DNA of 64,000 nt, from contig NZ_CP095068.1 in the NCBI RefSeq assembly GCF_022921055.1, positions 73,785-137,784 on the forward strand. The letters are read 5' to 3'. Below are positions 35,669 through 46,400 of the stretch, piece after piece (positions within the stretch are counted from its first letter, which is position 1; every line of letters starts with the position of its first letter). This DNA comes from Hymenobacter volaticus (GTDB lineage: Bacteria; Bacteroidota; Bacteroidia; Cytophagales; Hymenobacteraceae). The notes beneath the pieces were generated by a model. That model ran no database searches. It saw only the letters and a program-made list of their open reading frames with translations, and was not told where the DNA came from. Position numbers and translations under genes: made by a program.

Positions 35669-37540
35669 CTAGGGTTTAAGCACTACCAAGCGGTGGGTTT
35701 GCGGCTTTTCGTGCGGGCTTTCCACTCGCAGCACGTACAGGCCGGCGGGCAGCGAAGTCGTGGCAAATCGCAACGTTGTACGGCCCGCGCGCACCCAGTC
35801 GTGCAGCAATTCCGCTACGGTTTGCCCGCGCGGGTCCAGCAAAGAAATACGGGTCCGGCCGCCGCGTTTCTGCTGAAATTCCACCACCACGTACTCGGTG
35901 GCCGGGTTCGGATACGCCGCTAGCGGCGGCCGCACCCCAGCCGGGTGGGTGGCGGCCACCACGCCCGGGTGGGCGAGCCGCGAAATATGGGGCGTCGCTC
36001 CCCGCCCCGCCAAGGCCAGTGGCAACCGGCACGCAGCCCTGGGCCCATACTTCGCCCGGGCGGTTGTAGCGCGGGCTTAGCCCGAGGTAGTCGCCCCAAA
36101 TAGCAATGTAATCATCACCGGTGTGCAGGTTGACGGGCGCCGACAGGTCGCCGGCATCATCAACGAACACGGCCGAGTACCCCACGTACTCGGTCGGTGC
36201 GGCGTGGGAGTACACGATAAGGGCACTGTTTTCGGTGGGCGTGCGGCCGCAGTAGGCAATGGCCGGAAACGCCGCCTCGCGGGCTTCTGGCAAAAACTGG
36301 GCTTGGGCGCTCGGAGTGGGGGCGGTGAGGTTGGTGATTTGGCCGTAGCAGATACCCGCCCGCGGCGGACCGGAGGGGTGCAGGGCGTTCAGCACGAAGT
36401 GAATTCGTTGGTTGTGCTGGAAGGCGCTCATCACGCGCGCGTCGTTGCGGCTCAGGGTCACGGTAGTGCCGCGCTGTCGGACATCGGGGGGCAGCGTGTA
36501 GGGGAGCATGCCCGCGCAGGCCCGCACCTCGAGGGCGGGCGCGGCGCTCAAATCAGCCCCTACTTGCACCAGCAGCAAGCGCTGGGAGTTTTGGGCACTC
36601 AGGGCCTCACTGGAAAGGAAATAGGCCGGTAGGGTGCTTAGCTGGGTGCTACCGCGCACCGGCGTCAGGTTGAAGACGGGCTGCCCGTTGTCGGTGATGC
36701 TGTGGTAGTAGCGCGCATCGGCACTTTGCAGCACCTGCCCGCAAGCAGCTTTTGCTTGTTGAGCTGCCAGACAACGGACTGCCGAAAGCCGGAATTGTTG
36801 GTGGAGCCGTCGGTGAAGGTGTTGCCGCTAATGAACAGCTCGTTTTGGGTCAGCAAGATGTTGGGGTAGTCCATCCAGGTGCCGTCGTTGAGGGGCGAGC
36901 CGCTGAGCTGGTAGCTGTGCCAAGCGCCCAGCGGGTCGGCGCTCACCGATACGGCCACGTGCACCAAGCTGGCCGCGGCCACGTTGCCAGATAGAAATAC
37001 CACCACAAACCGGTTTGCCTCGGGGTCGTAAAGCACGCGTGGGTCGAAGCCGCGCACCCCGGGGGTAGTGCTGAGGGCCGCCAGGTTTTGACTGCGCAGC
37101 AGGGTGCCGTCTTCGGCGTGCACGGCCAGGCGGTTGTTCATCACGCTAACCACCGTACCATCGTTGGCCACGGCCAAGTCGTCGTCGTTAGGGACACCAG
37201 GTAGCTCGTAGCCAAAGAAACGGCTGAGAACCTGCGGCGGGGTGGCAGTACGGGCACTTACTGTTGGAGGAGTGGGAAAGTTGGCGGCGCGTTGCAGGCG
37301 GGCCAAGCTGTCTTTAATAGCTACTAGCTTGGCTTGGGTGCCCGCTAGGCGCGGGGCCGCTACGGGCACAGTGCGTAAGGTTGGCTGCCAGTCTGGCGTT
37401 GCCGTTAGCATCACTTGCTTGGGAGGATCCACTGCCGGGTGCGCTACGGCGTAGGCGCCCTGCCCGGTTGCGGTGTGAGCTCCCAAGAGCAACAGACAAC
37501 CTACGTTGCGCCACTGGCTTAGTAACTTGTTAAAATTCAT
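35669..37540 (-). pseudogene. T9SS type A sorting domain protein with two frame breaks
   Basis: A secreted protein of about 620 residues in three pieces. N-terminal frame: signal peptide (LLLLGAHTATGQ), then PQVLSRFFGYELPGVPNDDD, FDPRVLYDPEANRFVVVFLS and DYPNILLTQNELFISGN. The middle frame takes over near 36740 (one base missing in CCC) with QSADARYYHSITDNGQPVFN, YFLSSEALSAQNSQRLLL and YIAIWGDYLGLSPRYN. Near 36000 the first frame returns (one extra base, or two missing) for the C-terminal T9SS domain: YPNPATEYVVVEFQQKRGGR, LPAGLYVLRVES. The product is likely exported through the Por secretion system and anchored or released at the surface. The main domain is not recognised. It is driven by promoter copy D, 325 nt upstream. 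Confidence 0.85.
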
Positions 37541-37864
37541 TGCCTTGCATGGCTTTTATCCTAGGATATAATACGGATTTCGATGGTTTGCTAGTGCTTT
37601 GTTGAAGGAGTGGGTGCCGGGCAGAGCACGGCCAGAACTGAAACTGTGCGTGGTAGAAAGCCGCAGTTCCGGGTGCTGGCTTTCACCTGCTTTCTGGTAC
37701 TCGGTTGGGCTCGGTCAGCCGCGTTGCGCGGTTGGTTGGGGCGGCCACTTAAGAGGGCCATTCCATCGAGGAAGGCATCAACAAAATGAGCGTTCATAAG
37801 GAGAAGAGGCGGCCGTTGTTACGCGGCTGCATTGTTCATAAGTAAACCACTGTCTCAGCTTCTA
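37541..37864 (-). other. Long leader between promoter copy D and the T9SS gene
   Basis: About 320 nt of likely 5' untranslated region. A minus-strand frame at 37591-37797 (68 codons, MNAHFVDAFLDG) is open but has no recognisable domain; it could be a leader peptide or chance. No hairpin or known riboswitch was identified. Confidence 0.35.
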
Positions 37865-37933
37865 CAAAGCTAAAACTGGTCGTGGTCGGCAACTTTCGTG
37901 AAACGGAGTTCCGCTTTCGTGACCCGGATTTTC
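37865..37933 (-). promoter_or_regulatory. 69-bp promoter element, copy D
   Basis: Minus-strand copy of the element. Read 5'-3' it begins GAAAATCCGGG, carries AAGCGGAACTCCGTTTCA at the same offset as the other copies, and ends with the -7 box TAGCTTTG (complement of 37865-37872). It points toward the T9SS gene. Confidence 0.68.
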
Positions 37934-38115
37934 CGCCGGGCACACCCCGGAACTGCCTCTCCGAGACAGACAATCTTGCTACCTGCTACGCAGTTGTGGG
38001 CGCCACCCAGCCAAAGACGAATACCGCTCAAATCAAGCGGAAACACCGATTTAATTCGCCGCGAAGCAGACCTGACGCCCCGAAACCAACGGCCTTAGTT
38101 CGGTAGGCCACTGCA

Positions 38116-38184
38116 AAAAATCCGGCAGCGGCAAGTGGAACTCCGTTTCGCGAAAGTTTGCCGCAAACTGGGCTCCTAGTTTTG
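38116..38184 (+). promoter_or_regulatory. 69-bp promoter element, copy C
   Basis: Contains ATCCGGCAGCGGCAAGT, identical to copy A over 17 bases, TCCGTTTCG at 38142-38150 followed by CGAAA, and the -7 box TAGTTTTG at 38177-38184. It is 198 nt upstream of the beta-helix lipoprotein gene and divergent from copy D, with 182 bp between the two elements. Confidence 0.7.
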
Positions 38185-38381
38185 CAAGCACAAAGCAGCC
38201 GCCCCCCGCTCCTTCTTGGAAGCATACCCCGGGCTGGCAACCAACTATTTCTGATTGCACACCCGCCTAGCAGGCTGGGCTAGTAGGGTATTGCCTGCGC
38301 TTCCCCTTGAAAATCAGGACCAATCGGGGGTGGTCCGCCCTATTGCCAACTCCATTCATCATCCATTTTCTTTTTTCATTT

Positions 38382-40318
38382 ATGTCCTTTTACCCTTACC
38401 GTCTGCCCGTACTGATGGCTACCTTGTCGGCGCTGACCTTCGCTGCCTGCGACGACGACAACCCCGAAACAACGGCAACCCCCAAGCCGAAAGCCGCTTT
38501 CACCTACACGGCCGGCTCCTGCCAGGGTGGCTGCCCGGTGGCTATCCAGAACACGTCCCAACATGCCACTTCCTACACCTGGGACTTCGGCGACAGCAAA
38601 ACCGGCACCCAGGCGGACGCACAGTTCAATCACTCCTATGCCCAAGCGGGCGTGTACCGCGTAAAGCTCACGGCTACCGGCGCCGGCGGCACCGACACCA
38701 CCAGCCAGCGCATCACGGTGGGCAGCGGCTCGGGCTGCACGCGGCAGATTGTGCAAGTCAGCAGCAACATCACCACGGCCACCACCTGGGAATCGTGCAA
38801 CGTGTACGTGGTGGATGGCGACATAGGCGTGAGCAACGTGCTGACGTTGCAGCCCGGCACGGTCGTTAAATTCAAGAGCGGCAGTGAGTTGAGCTTGAAC
38901 GGCGCGGGCCGCCTCGAGGCCGCCGGTACGGCCGCCGCCCCCATCTTTTTCACTTCCATCAAAGACGACGCCCACGGCGGCGACACCAACGCCGACGCCG
39001 CGGCCACCACGCCCGCCCGCAAGGATTGGGAACACCTCAACCTGAACGGCAAAAACGGTTCGCGCCTCGAATATTGCCAGTTCTTGTACGCCGGTGGCGG
39101 CGGGTCCAACAGCTACGCACTGGGGCTGAACGGGGGCTCGGCTACCATCCGCAACTCTATTTTCGCCCACAATGGTGGTGGCGCCCCGAGCATGCAAGGC
39201 GCCCTGGATGCGGGGGAAGCCTCGGCGGCCATCGAGCTAAACAACAACACGTTCTTCGACAACGAGATGCCGCTGCGAATCAACAACCTGTTCAGTGTCG
39301 ACAACTCCAACACCTTCCAGAACCCGCAGAATGCCAACCAAAAAAACGACTACAACGGTATCTGGGTGAAAGACACCTCGGTTCGGTCGATAATGCTGAC
39401 CTGGGGCGAAACGGAAGTGCCCTTCGTGCTCGACAATACAGGTTGGGAAAGCCAGCTAACTCTCGGGCGGGCGTCATCTTGAAAATGCTGCCCAACGCGG
39501 CTATGCAGTTCAACAGCGGCGGCTACTTGGTGGCTCGCGGTACCAGCGCGCAGCCCGTGGTGTTCACTTCCTACAAAGATGACACCCACGGCGGCGACAC
39601 CAACCACGACGGCAACGCCACGACCCCGACCAAAAAAGATTGGCGCAACATCGTGGCTGGCAGCTCGGCCGACTCGGAATTCGAGTACTGCCAGTTTCTG
39701 TACGGTGGCAACGGCGGCAATACCATCAGCTTGTTTGGCGCCAAGGCGAGCATTACGCACTGCACGTTTGCGCACAACGGCCAAGACGATGGCATAACCG
39801 AAGCTTCCCTCGACGCCTCCCGTGCCAAGGCCGGGACCGTTATTCAGGAAAACACCTTCTACGACAACGTCCGGCCGCTGTCCATTGCCGCTAGCTTCGA
39901 CCTCGACAACTCCAACACCTTCCACGACCCCGCCAACGCCAGCCAGAAAAACCAGTACCAAGGCATCGTCACGTTCTGGGACATCAATGCCACCAAGGCG
40001 AGCGTGAACTGGGAAGAAACCGAAGTAGCCTACGTGAACACGGAAAATATTGACTTGGTGGACGGCAAGACGCTCCGGCTCGGCAACAACGTGACGCTGA
40101 AGTTTCTGCCCAACGTGCAAGTTTCGCTGCGTAGCAATGCCAACCAGCTGCAAAATGCCAACGGCGCCGGCGTAGCCTTCACTTCCTACAAAGACGACGC
40201 CCGCGGCGGTGATGCCAACGGCAATGGCGCGGCCAACAACCCGGCCACCAGTGACTGGAAAGGCGTGTACAGCGGCGGCTGGCTGAAGTGGACTAACATC
40301 TACTACGCTTCCAATTAA
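38382..40318 (+). pseudogene. Surface lipoprotein with PKD domain and beta-helix repeats, frameshifted
   Basis: About 645 residues. The signal peptide has lipobox FAAC followed by DDDNPE, an acidic stretch typical of Bacteroidota surface-lipoprotein export. A PKD domain follows (YTWDFGDSKTGTQADAQFNH, then AGVYRVKLTATG). The rest is a right-handed beta-helix with three repeats of the form FTSxKDDxxGGDxNxDG (codons near 38950, 39570 and 40185), each ending in DW plus a small residue. The DxNxDG run looks like a calcium-binding loop. The first frame ends at TLGRASS; adding one G at about 39468 (CTCGGG to CTCGGGG) restores GVILKMLPNAAMQFNSGGYL. Start: ATG at 38382, first of the signal peptide. 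Ligand unknown. Confidence 0.87.
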
Positions 40319-40386
40319 GAAGTCAACCACAGTCTGTGCACCCCAGGCTACCCGATAACTGCTGCCCGCTTACATCACAGTTTAGT

Positions 40387-40976
40387 ATGCCCAACAACTT
40401 GCTTTTCAGTTGCTTGTTAGCGGTTTCTGGCCTCCTAATGGGCTGCCGAAAATCGGCGCCGGAGCCCGCCGCGCGTTACTCGCATTTGCACACCTTCAAC
40501 ACGGTGCTAGGAGTGGTGCCGCCGGAGAAAGAGCAAGCCGAGCAGCCGGCCTCGCAACTGCGGGGTTCGGCCCAGCTCACGGCCACGGCCTTGGAGCTAA
40601 CAGTGGCCGCCGACCCGGAAGAACAACTCGTTCTGAGCATTCCCGCGACCAACTCAAAGGCAGCTTCATCGGTCAGTATCAATTGCGCGACCCGACGCTG
40701 CCTGGCGCGGGGGTAGTTAAGGCGAGCTACACTTACTATGCCCCGGCTGGCACTTCCCGCCAACCGCAGCTCTACCAGAATTCGGCGCCGGCCACCTATC
40801 CCTGTAGCGGCACGCTCCTGATAAGTGAGTACGACCCCAAGCACGAACTAATTAGTGGTAGCTACCACGTAGATTATTCGTTCGTGCCCAACCCCAAGCA
40901 GCTCGCTCCCGCCCGCCCTGATAATTGGCAGATCACGCTGGAAGGCAGTTTCAACAACGTAAATCTCAAGCAATAA
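40387..40976 (+). pseudogene. Lipoprotein paralogous to the 31533 product, frameshifted
   Basis: A small lipoprotein of about 196 residues. The signal peptide SCLLAVSGLLMGC ends in the lipobox LMGC. The first frame reads SAQLTATALELTVAADPEEQ and LVLSIP, then drifts; one base missing near 40650 restores GSFIGQYQLRDPTLPGAGVV and then TLLISEYDPKHELISGSYH, VDYSFVP and LEGSFNNVNLKQ. The reconstructed protein is homologous to the product at 31533 through its whole second half. It follows the beta-helix gene by 68 nt on the same strand, and is likely in its operon. No known domain. Confidence 0.8.
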
Positions 40977-40991
40977 CGGGTTGTTGATTGC

Positions 40992-41023
40992 ACCCGGGCG
41001 TTTCGCTTGCGAAACGCCCGGGT
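40992..41023. terminator. Palindromic terminator
   Basis: A 32-bp palindrome with 15-bp perfect arms (40992-41006 and 41009-41023) around a TT loop, 15 nt after the lipoprotein stop codon. It is GC-rich and lacks a long T-run. Confidence 0.65.
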
Positions 41024-41066
41024 ATGGGCACTCTGCTAACGTTGCGCTGTTTTATTTTTCACAGCT

Positions 41067-41726
41067 ATGTTTCACCGCTTACTACTTGGCGGCCTACTCA
41101 CTCTAGGGCTAGCCCCAGCCGCTACTGGCCAAATCCTCCTCCCTACGGAAGCGCCAAGCACCAAAAGCTTAGATAAACTTCAACTTAAGCTAGGCACCGG
41201 GCTGACCCGCCATTTCAATATGGGCGGTACCGCGGGCCTTACGGTACCGGTCGTGCTCGGCGCAGAACACTTGCTCGGGACTAGCTGGAGTGCCTACCTC
41301 AACGGTGAAGCGGGTTTTTACTTCGGTGGCAACAAGCTGCGTGATGCCGATGGCAATCATCGGCCGCTCGGGTTGAACAGCACCGGTTTCGACGCCGGTA
41401 TCCGACGCTACTACAACCAAGAGAAGCGCCACCAGCAAGGACGAGCCACGGGAGTATTCGTCGGCAACTACCTCGCCTTGCATTCGTCTTCTAAATGGGA
41501 GAACAATGCCTTCAACAGCACCCGCCTCCGCTATCAATCAACGACGCTCACCGTCCTTTGGGGGCTGCAACGCCGCCTAGGTGGTCACGGGCTCTTGGAT
41601 GCCTACGTTGGTCCGGGCTTTGCCAACGAGCGGCGCGAACGGCACACTCCAAATGGCTTCGTGCCGAGGCGGCACCCCTTCACTTTTGTGCCGCAAGCAG
41701 GCGTGAAGCTAAGCTTGGTGCTTTAG
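41067..41726 (+). CDS. Secreted outer-membrane-type protein
   Basis: A 219-residue exported protein. The signal peptide is LLLGGLLTLGLAPAATGQ. The mature part has strand pairs, LQLKLGTGLTRHFNMGGTAG, LTVPVVLGAEHLLG, WSAYLNGEAGFYFGG, GVFVGNYLALHS, LDAYVGPGFAN and FTFVPQAGVKLSLVL, a beta-barrel pattern ending in a hydrophobic residue. No family is recognised. It follows a terminator-like palindrome, and thus may have its own promoter; it lies just past the beta-helix and lipoprotein genes of the 69-bp element regulon. It converges on the efflux operon. Confidence 0.75.
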   Translation: MFHRLLLGGLLTLGLAPAATGQILLPTEAPSTKSLDKLQLKLGTGLTRHFNMGGTAGLTVPVVLGAEHLLGTSWSAYLNGEAGFYFGGNKLRDADGNHRPLGLNSTGFDAGIRRYYNQEKRHQQGRATGVFVGNYLALHSSSKWENNAFNSTRLRYQSTTLTVLWGLQRRLGGHGLLDAYVGPGFANERRERHTPNGFVPRRHPFTFVPQAGVKLSLVL

Positions 41727-41775
41727 CTTGACCGTAGAATGAAAGGATAAAAGTGAAAGCTTGGTTTTGCCAAGC

Positions 41776-41829
41776 AACACGCCTCGGGCGCAGCACCAGT
41801 ACTACCTGATGCCACGTCCGAGGCGTGTT
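41776..41829. terminator. Bidirectional terminator between convergent genes
   Basis: AACACGCCTCGG (41776-41787) pairs with CCGAGGCGTGTT (41818-41829) around a 30-nt loop, followed by a T-containing stretch. It lies between the outer-membrane gene (+) and TolC (-). Confidence 0.65.
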
Positions 41830-41890
41830 ATTTAGGCGATGCCGCTGTCACGCTGGCTCCTGCGCACGACCACCAATAGCCAAGTAATGA

Positions 41891-43363
41891 CTACCTGACG
41901 GGCTCGGTCAAGGAACCGGCGGCTACAGTCGTGGAATATTGTCCAGCTATGTTCTCTAAGAAAACTACGTTCACTGCCTCGCTGCAATTAAAGCCTTTAC
42001 TGCTGCACGGGCGGCCAATAGCCCGGTCCAAGTCGATGGTCGCCGTTTGATAGTCGTATACGGCTTGCAGGTAGCCTAATTTAGTACGGGTCAAAGCCAG
42101 TTCCGCGTCGGTAAGGTCGAGGCGGGAGGCCATGCCGGCGCGCCAACGGTCACGGGTGATGCGGTAGCCGAGGGCCGCCGCCCCCACGGTTTGCTGCTGG
42201 CTTTCCACGCGCCGGCGGGTTTCCTGCACGCTCGACACGCTGGTCAGCACCTCGGCCCGAATCAGCTCCTGCTGGTTGGCCAAGCCCCGGTCGGTTTGCT
42301 GGCGCGCGATACGGGCTTGCTCGGTCCGCGCCTGCACCCGGCCGCCGCTGTACAGGGGCACCGCCACCTGCACCCCGAGGTAAGAACTAACGGGCCACTG
42401 GTAGTCGCCGAGCCGCAAGTTGTAGGCTTGGGCCTGGGTTTGCACTTGGCCGGTAACTGCTAGCTGCGGCCGGCCATTCGCCGAAACTTGACGGATTTGT
42501 TCTTGGTTGAGTTCCTGCGTCAACTTAAGCTGACGCAGTTCCGGCCGGTTTTCCAGGGCCAGGGCGTAGGCTTGCGCGCTGGTCAGCGACTGGGCCTTGT
42601 CATCGAAATACAACGAGTCCTGCAGGGTCAGCGGCTCGTCGGCATCCAGGCCGATAGTGGTGGCCAAGATGGTTTTGGCGATGCCGATACCATTGGAAAG
42701 ACGCAGGATTTCGGGGCGCAGATTCTCCACGTTCACGTAGGCTCGCAACGTATCGACCCGGGATGCCCGGCCCTGTAGCAGCAATGAGCGGGCATCGCGC
42801 AAGGCTTGCACATTGCGCCCGAGGCTTTGCTCTTGCAGCCGCAGTTGCTCTTCGATGATGAGCACGTTCAGGTAGGCTTTGCGCACGGCCGTCACCACGT
42901 TGTTGGCCGTAACGGCGGCTTCGGCGGTGCTGCGCACTTCGTCAATGCCGGCCGCCCGAATTCCCGACTTCACCCCCGCCTGAAACAGTGGCTGATACAC
43001 CCCCACGGAACCCACAAAGGCTTGGTCGCCACCCACGCGCAGGGCGGCTATCTGGTTGTCGGACAGGCCCGCAAAGTTGCCCGGCAGAAAAGATACCGGT
43101 CGCTGAAAGTTATACAGGTACTGCCCGAAACCCGAGACCGTGGGCAGGGCCGCGCCCCGCGCTTCGCGGGTACGCTGGCTGGCTTGGGCCACGGCGAGGT
43201 TGGCAATTTGCAGGTCGCGGTTTTTCTCCTGCGCCAGCGCCACGGCCCCACTGATCGTGAGCGGTTTGGTTTGCGCAGCAACGGCGGTGGCGAAAGCCCA
43301 CAGGCCGGCTACGAGGACGTACCGCCAACTAGCGAGTGCGCCCGAAAAGGCAAAAAATTGCAT
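41891..43363 (-). CDS. TolC family outer-membrane efflux protein
   Basis: A 490-residue outer-membrane channel of the RND tripartite pump. The signal peptide ends near VAAQT. The OEP repeats are visible: LTISGAVALAQEKNRDLQIA at the start of the first, NFQRPVSFLPGNFAG and VGVYQPLFQAGVKSGIR after it; the second opens with LTSAQAYALALENRPELRQL and has the YLGVQVAVPLYSGGRVQART strand. The long alpha-helical barrel follows (ARIARQQTDRGLANQQE). Length is typical. It is the third gene of the operon MFP-RND-TolC, 38 nt after the permease. No lipobox cysteine is present, so it is not lipid-anchored. Confidence 0.93.
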   Translation of the reverse strand: MQFFAFSGALASWRYVLVAGLWAFATAVAAQTKPLTISGAVALAQEKNRDLQIANLAVAQASQRTREARGAALPTVSGFGQYLYNFQRPVSFLPGNFAGLSDNQIAALRVGGDQAFVGSVGVYQPLFQAGVKSGIRAAGIDEVRSTAEAAVTANNVVTAVRKAYLNVLIIEEQLRLQEQSLGRNVQALRDARSLLLQGRASRVDTLRAYVNVENLRPEILRLSNGIGIAKTILATTIGLDADEPLTLQDSLYFDDKAQSLTSAQAYALALENRPELRQLKLTQELNQEQIRQVSANGRPQLAVTGQVQTQAQAYNLRLGDYQWPVSSYLGVQVAVPLYSGGRVQARTEQARIARQQTDRGLANQQELIRAEVLTSVSSVQETRRRVESQQQTVGAAALGYRITRDRWRAGMASRLDLTDAELALTRTKLGYLQAVYDYQTATIDLDRAIGRPCSSKGFNCSEAVNVVFLENIAGQYSTTVAAGSLTEPVR

Positions 43364-43401
43364 AAGGAATAACTTTACAAGCCAGCTGTTGAGAAGGATA
43401 C

Positions 43402-46400
43402 TTAGGCAGTGACAACTTCCGCTGCCTGGGCTTCCCCGACCAGCGCGGGCCGATGCTTGCGCGAGAGGAAGGAATACACCGCCGGAATAATGTAGAGCGT
43501 CAGGAAGCCGGCGAACAGCAACCCGCCCACGATGACCGTGCCTAGCGAACTACGGCTATTCACTGCCAAGGCAATCGGGATGGTGCCGAAAATCATGGCC
43601 AGCGAGGTCATCAAAATCGGGCGGAAACGCGAGGCGGCGGCGGCCTGCGCGGCCTCTAGCGGCGTCATACCTTGCTCCTTGGCCTGGTTGGCAAACTCGA
43701 CGATGAGGATGCCATTCTTGGTAATCAAGCCGATGAGCGTGATGATGCCGATTTGACTAAACACGTTTAGGGTTTGGTCCAGCAACCAAAGACTGAGCAG
43801 GGCGCCGGTGAGGGCTAGCGGCACGGTGAGCAGAATGATGAGCGGGTCGATGAGGCTCTCAAACTGCGCCGCCAAAATCAAGTAAATCAGCACCAAGGCG
43901 AAGCCGAAGGCGAAAATCAAGCTGGAGGCACTTTCGGCAAAGTCGCGCGATTCGCCCGCCAGCGAGGTTTTGATGGTGGCCGGCAACACCTGCTTCGCAA
44001 TGCGCTGCATCTCGGCCACGCCGTCGCCCACGGTCGCGCCGGGGGCCAGGCCCGCCGACACGGTGGCCGACAAGGCCTGGTCGTAGCGGTAGATGGCGGC
44101 CGGACTGATGCTTTCCTTGAAGGTTACGAGGTTGTCGAGCGACACCATTTCGCCGCTGCGGGTGCGGGCGTATACGGCGCGCAGGGCGTCGGGCGTGTCT
44201 CGGTCGCGCCGCTGCAACTGCCCGATGACGTCGTATTGCCGGTCGTTGAAAATGAAGTAGCCGTAGCGCTGCCCGCTCAAGGCCAGCTGTAGGCTGCGGG
44301 CAATTTCCACCACCGAGATGCCAAGCTCCGCCGCTTTGTCGCGGTTGATGGTGAGCACCAGCTCGGGCTTGTTCACTTTCAGATCCGAGTCCACGAAGCG
44401 CAGCACCGGGCTTTTGCGGGCTTCTTCCAGGAATTTGGGAAGCACGGCCGTCACTGCTCCTAGGCTTGAGCCTTGCAGCACGAAATTGACCGGCTGCCCG
44501 CCGCCAAACCGGCCACCAATGGTGGGCGGCTGCGAAGGGAACACCAGCACGCCCCGAAAATTCTGAGCGTTGCGGCCCAGCACGGCAGCCACCTCGGCCT
44601 GGCTGGTGGTGCGGTCCTCAGCCTTTTTGAGGAAGGTTTGCTGAATGGCCACGTTCACCGGCGCGGGCGGCCCAAAGGTGAGCGCCAGCAGGGAATAGGT
44701 CTGAAACAAGCCCAAGTCCTGGGTGGAATCGACCACAAACTGCGACAGCTCGTTGATGTACTTTTCGGTGTACTCGTAGGAGGAACCTTCTGGCGCCACC
44801 ATCACCATGGTCACCTGCGAGCGGTCTTCCAGCGGAGCCAGCTCCGAGGGCAGCAGCCGGCCCACGCCGTAAATCAGCGCCAGGCTGGCAACCAGCACCG
44901 GCAGCGCTATCCAGCGCCGCTTCAGAAACCACGCCAGCGAGCGTTCGTAGCCGCCGTTGAGGCCCACGAATAGGGGCTCAGTCTTGCGGTACAGCCAGTT
45001 GGGTTGGTCTTGGTGCTTAAGCAAATAGGCGCTCATCATCGGCGACAACGTCAGGGCCACGAAAGCCGACACTGTGACCGAGCCAGCCACGACCACCGCA
45101 AATTCCTGGAACAGTTTGCCGGTGATGCCCGGCAAAAACAGGATGGGCAAAAACACCGCCGCTAGCGTGATAGTGGTGGAAATCACGGCGAAGTAGATTT
45201 CCGCTGAGCCTTTCAGCGCGGCCTCCAGCGGGGACATGCCTTCTTCCACTTTGGCGTAGATGTTTTCCAGCACCACAATGGCGTCGTCCACCACCAGACC
45301 AATGGCCAGCACCAAACCTAAGAGGGTCAATACGTTGATGGAGTAACCAGCTAGGTACATGATGAAAAAGGCCGACACGATGCTGACCGGGATGGCCACC
45401 ACGGGGATGATGGTGGAGCGCCAATCACGCAAAAACACGAACAGGATGACTACCACCAGCCCGAAGGCGATGAGCAGCGTTTCCTCGACCTCGGAAATGG
45501 AAGCCCGAATCGACTCGGTAAAGTCCTTGCCGATGGTCATTTCATACTCGGCCGGCACTTCCTTGCGCAACTCTTCGAGGCGCCGGTTGAACTCGTCGGC
45601 AATGGCAATTTCGTTGGCTCCGCGCTGCGGCTCCACGAACACGCCCACGCAGGCTGCGTTACGCCGCAGGCCGTTGAACACGGCGGTGCGCTCGTTTTCG
45701 GCGCCCAGCTCGGCCGTGCCGATGTCGCGGAAACGCACGATGCTGTTGCCGTCCTGCTTGACAATCATGTTGTTGAAGTCCTCGTCCTTTACCAGGCGGC
45801 CTAGCGTGCGCACGGTCAGCTCGTTGCGGTCACCTTCGATGCGGCCGCCGGGCAAATCCACGTTTTCCTTGCGCAGGGCCTGCTCCACGTCGGCGGGCGT
45901 GAGCTGGTAGGCGGCTAGCTTGGCGGGGTCGATGCGCAGGCGCATGGCGTACTTTTTCTCGCCCGCGATGCCCACGTGCTTTACGCCGGCAATGTTCTGC
46001 ATGCGCTCCTTGATGACGGTGGAAGCCAGGTTGCTGACTTCGAGGATGCTCTTGGTCTTGCTCTCGACCACCATGAAGATGACGCCGTCGCCGCCCGAGG
46101 CTTTTTCCACCACCGGCGGGTCCACGTCGGCGGGCAGCAAGCGGATGGCCTTGGCTACTTTGTCGCGCACGTCGTTGGCGGCCGCTTCCAAGTCGGCGTC
46201 GAGGTTGAATTCCACGGTAATCACGCTGCCCGCCTCCCGCGACACCGAAGAAATGGTGCGGATGCCGTTGGCCTCGCCGATAGACTCTTCCAGCGGCTTG
46301 GTAATCTGGTAGGCCATTACGTCGGGGCTCGCGCCGGGGTAGGACGTCGTGACCGTGACAATGGGCGAATCGGTGACTGGGTACTCGCGCACCCCCAAGT

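Noticed and set aside
37591..37797. 68-codon minus-strand frame in the T9SS leader
   Set aside because: Open but without domain or conservation evidence; mentioned as a possible leader, not called as a gene.
38950..40240. Regularly spaced repeats that could suggest a CRISPR or tandem array
   Set aside because: They are codons of the KDDxxGGD protein repeats about 600 bp apart, with divergent DNA sequence and no spacer structure.
38376..40330. Long minus-strand frames opposite the beta-helix lipoprotein
   Set aside because: Valine/glycine-rich shadow frames of the repeat region; no start context or domain.
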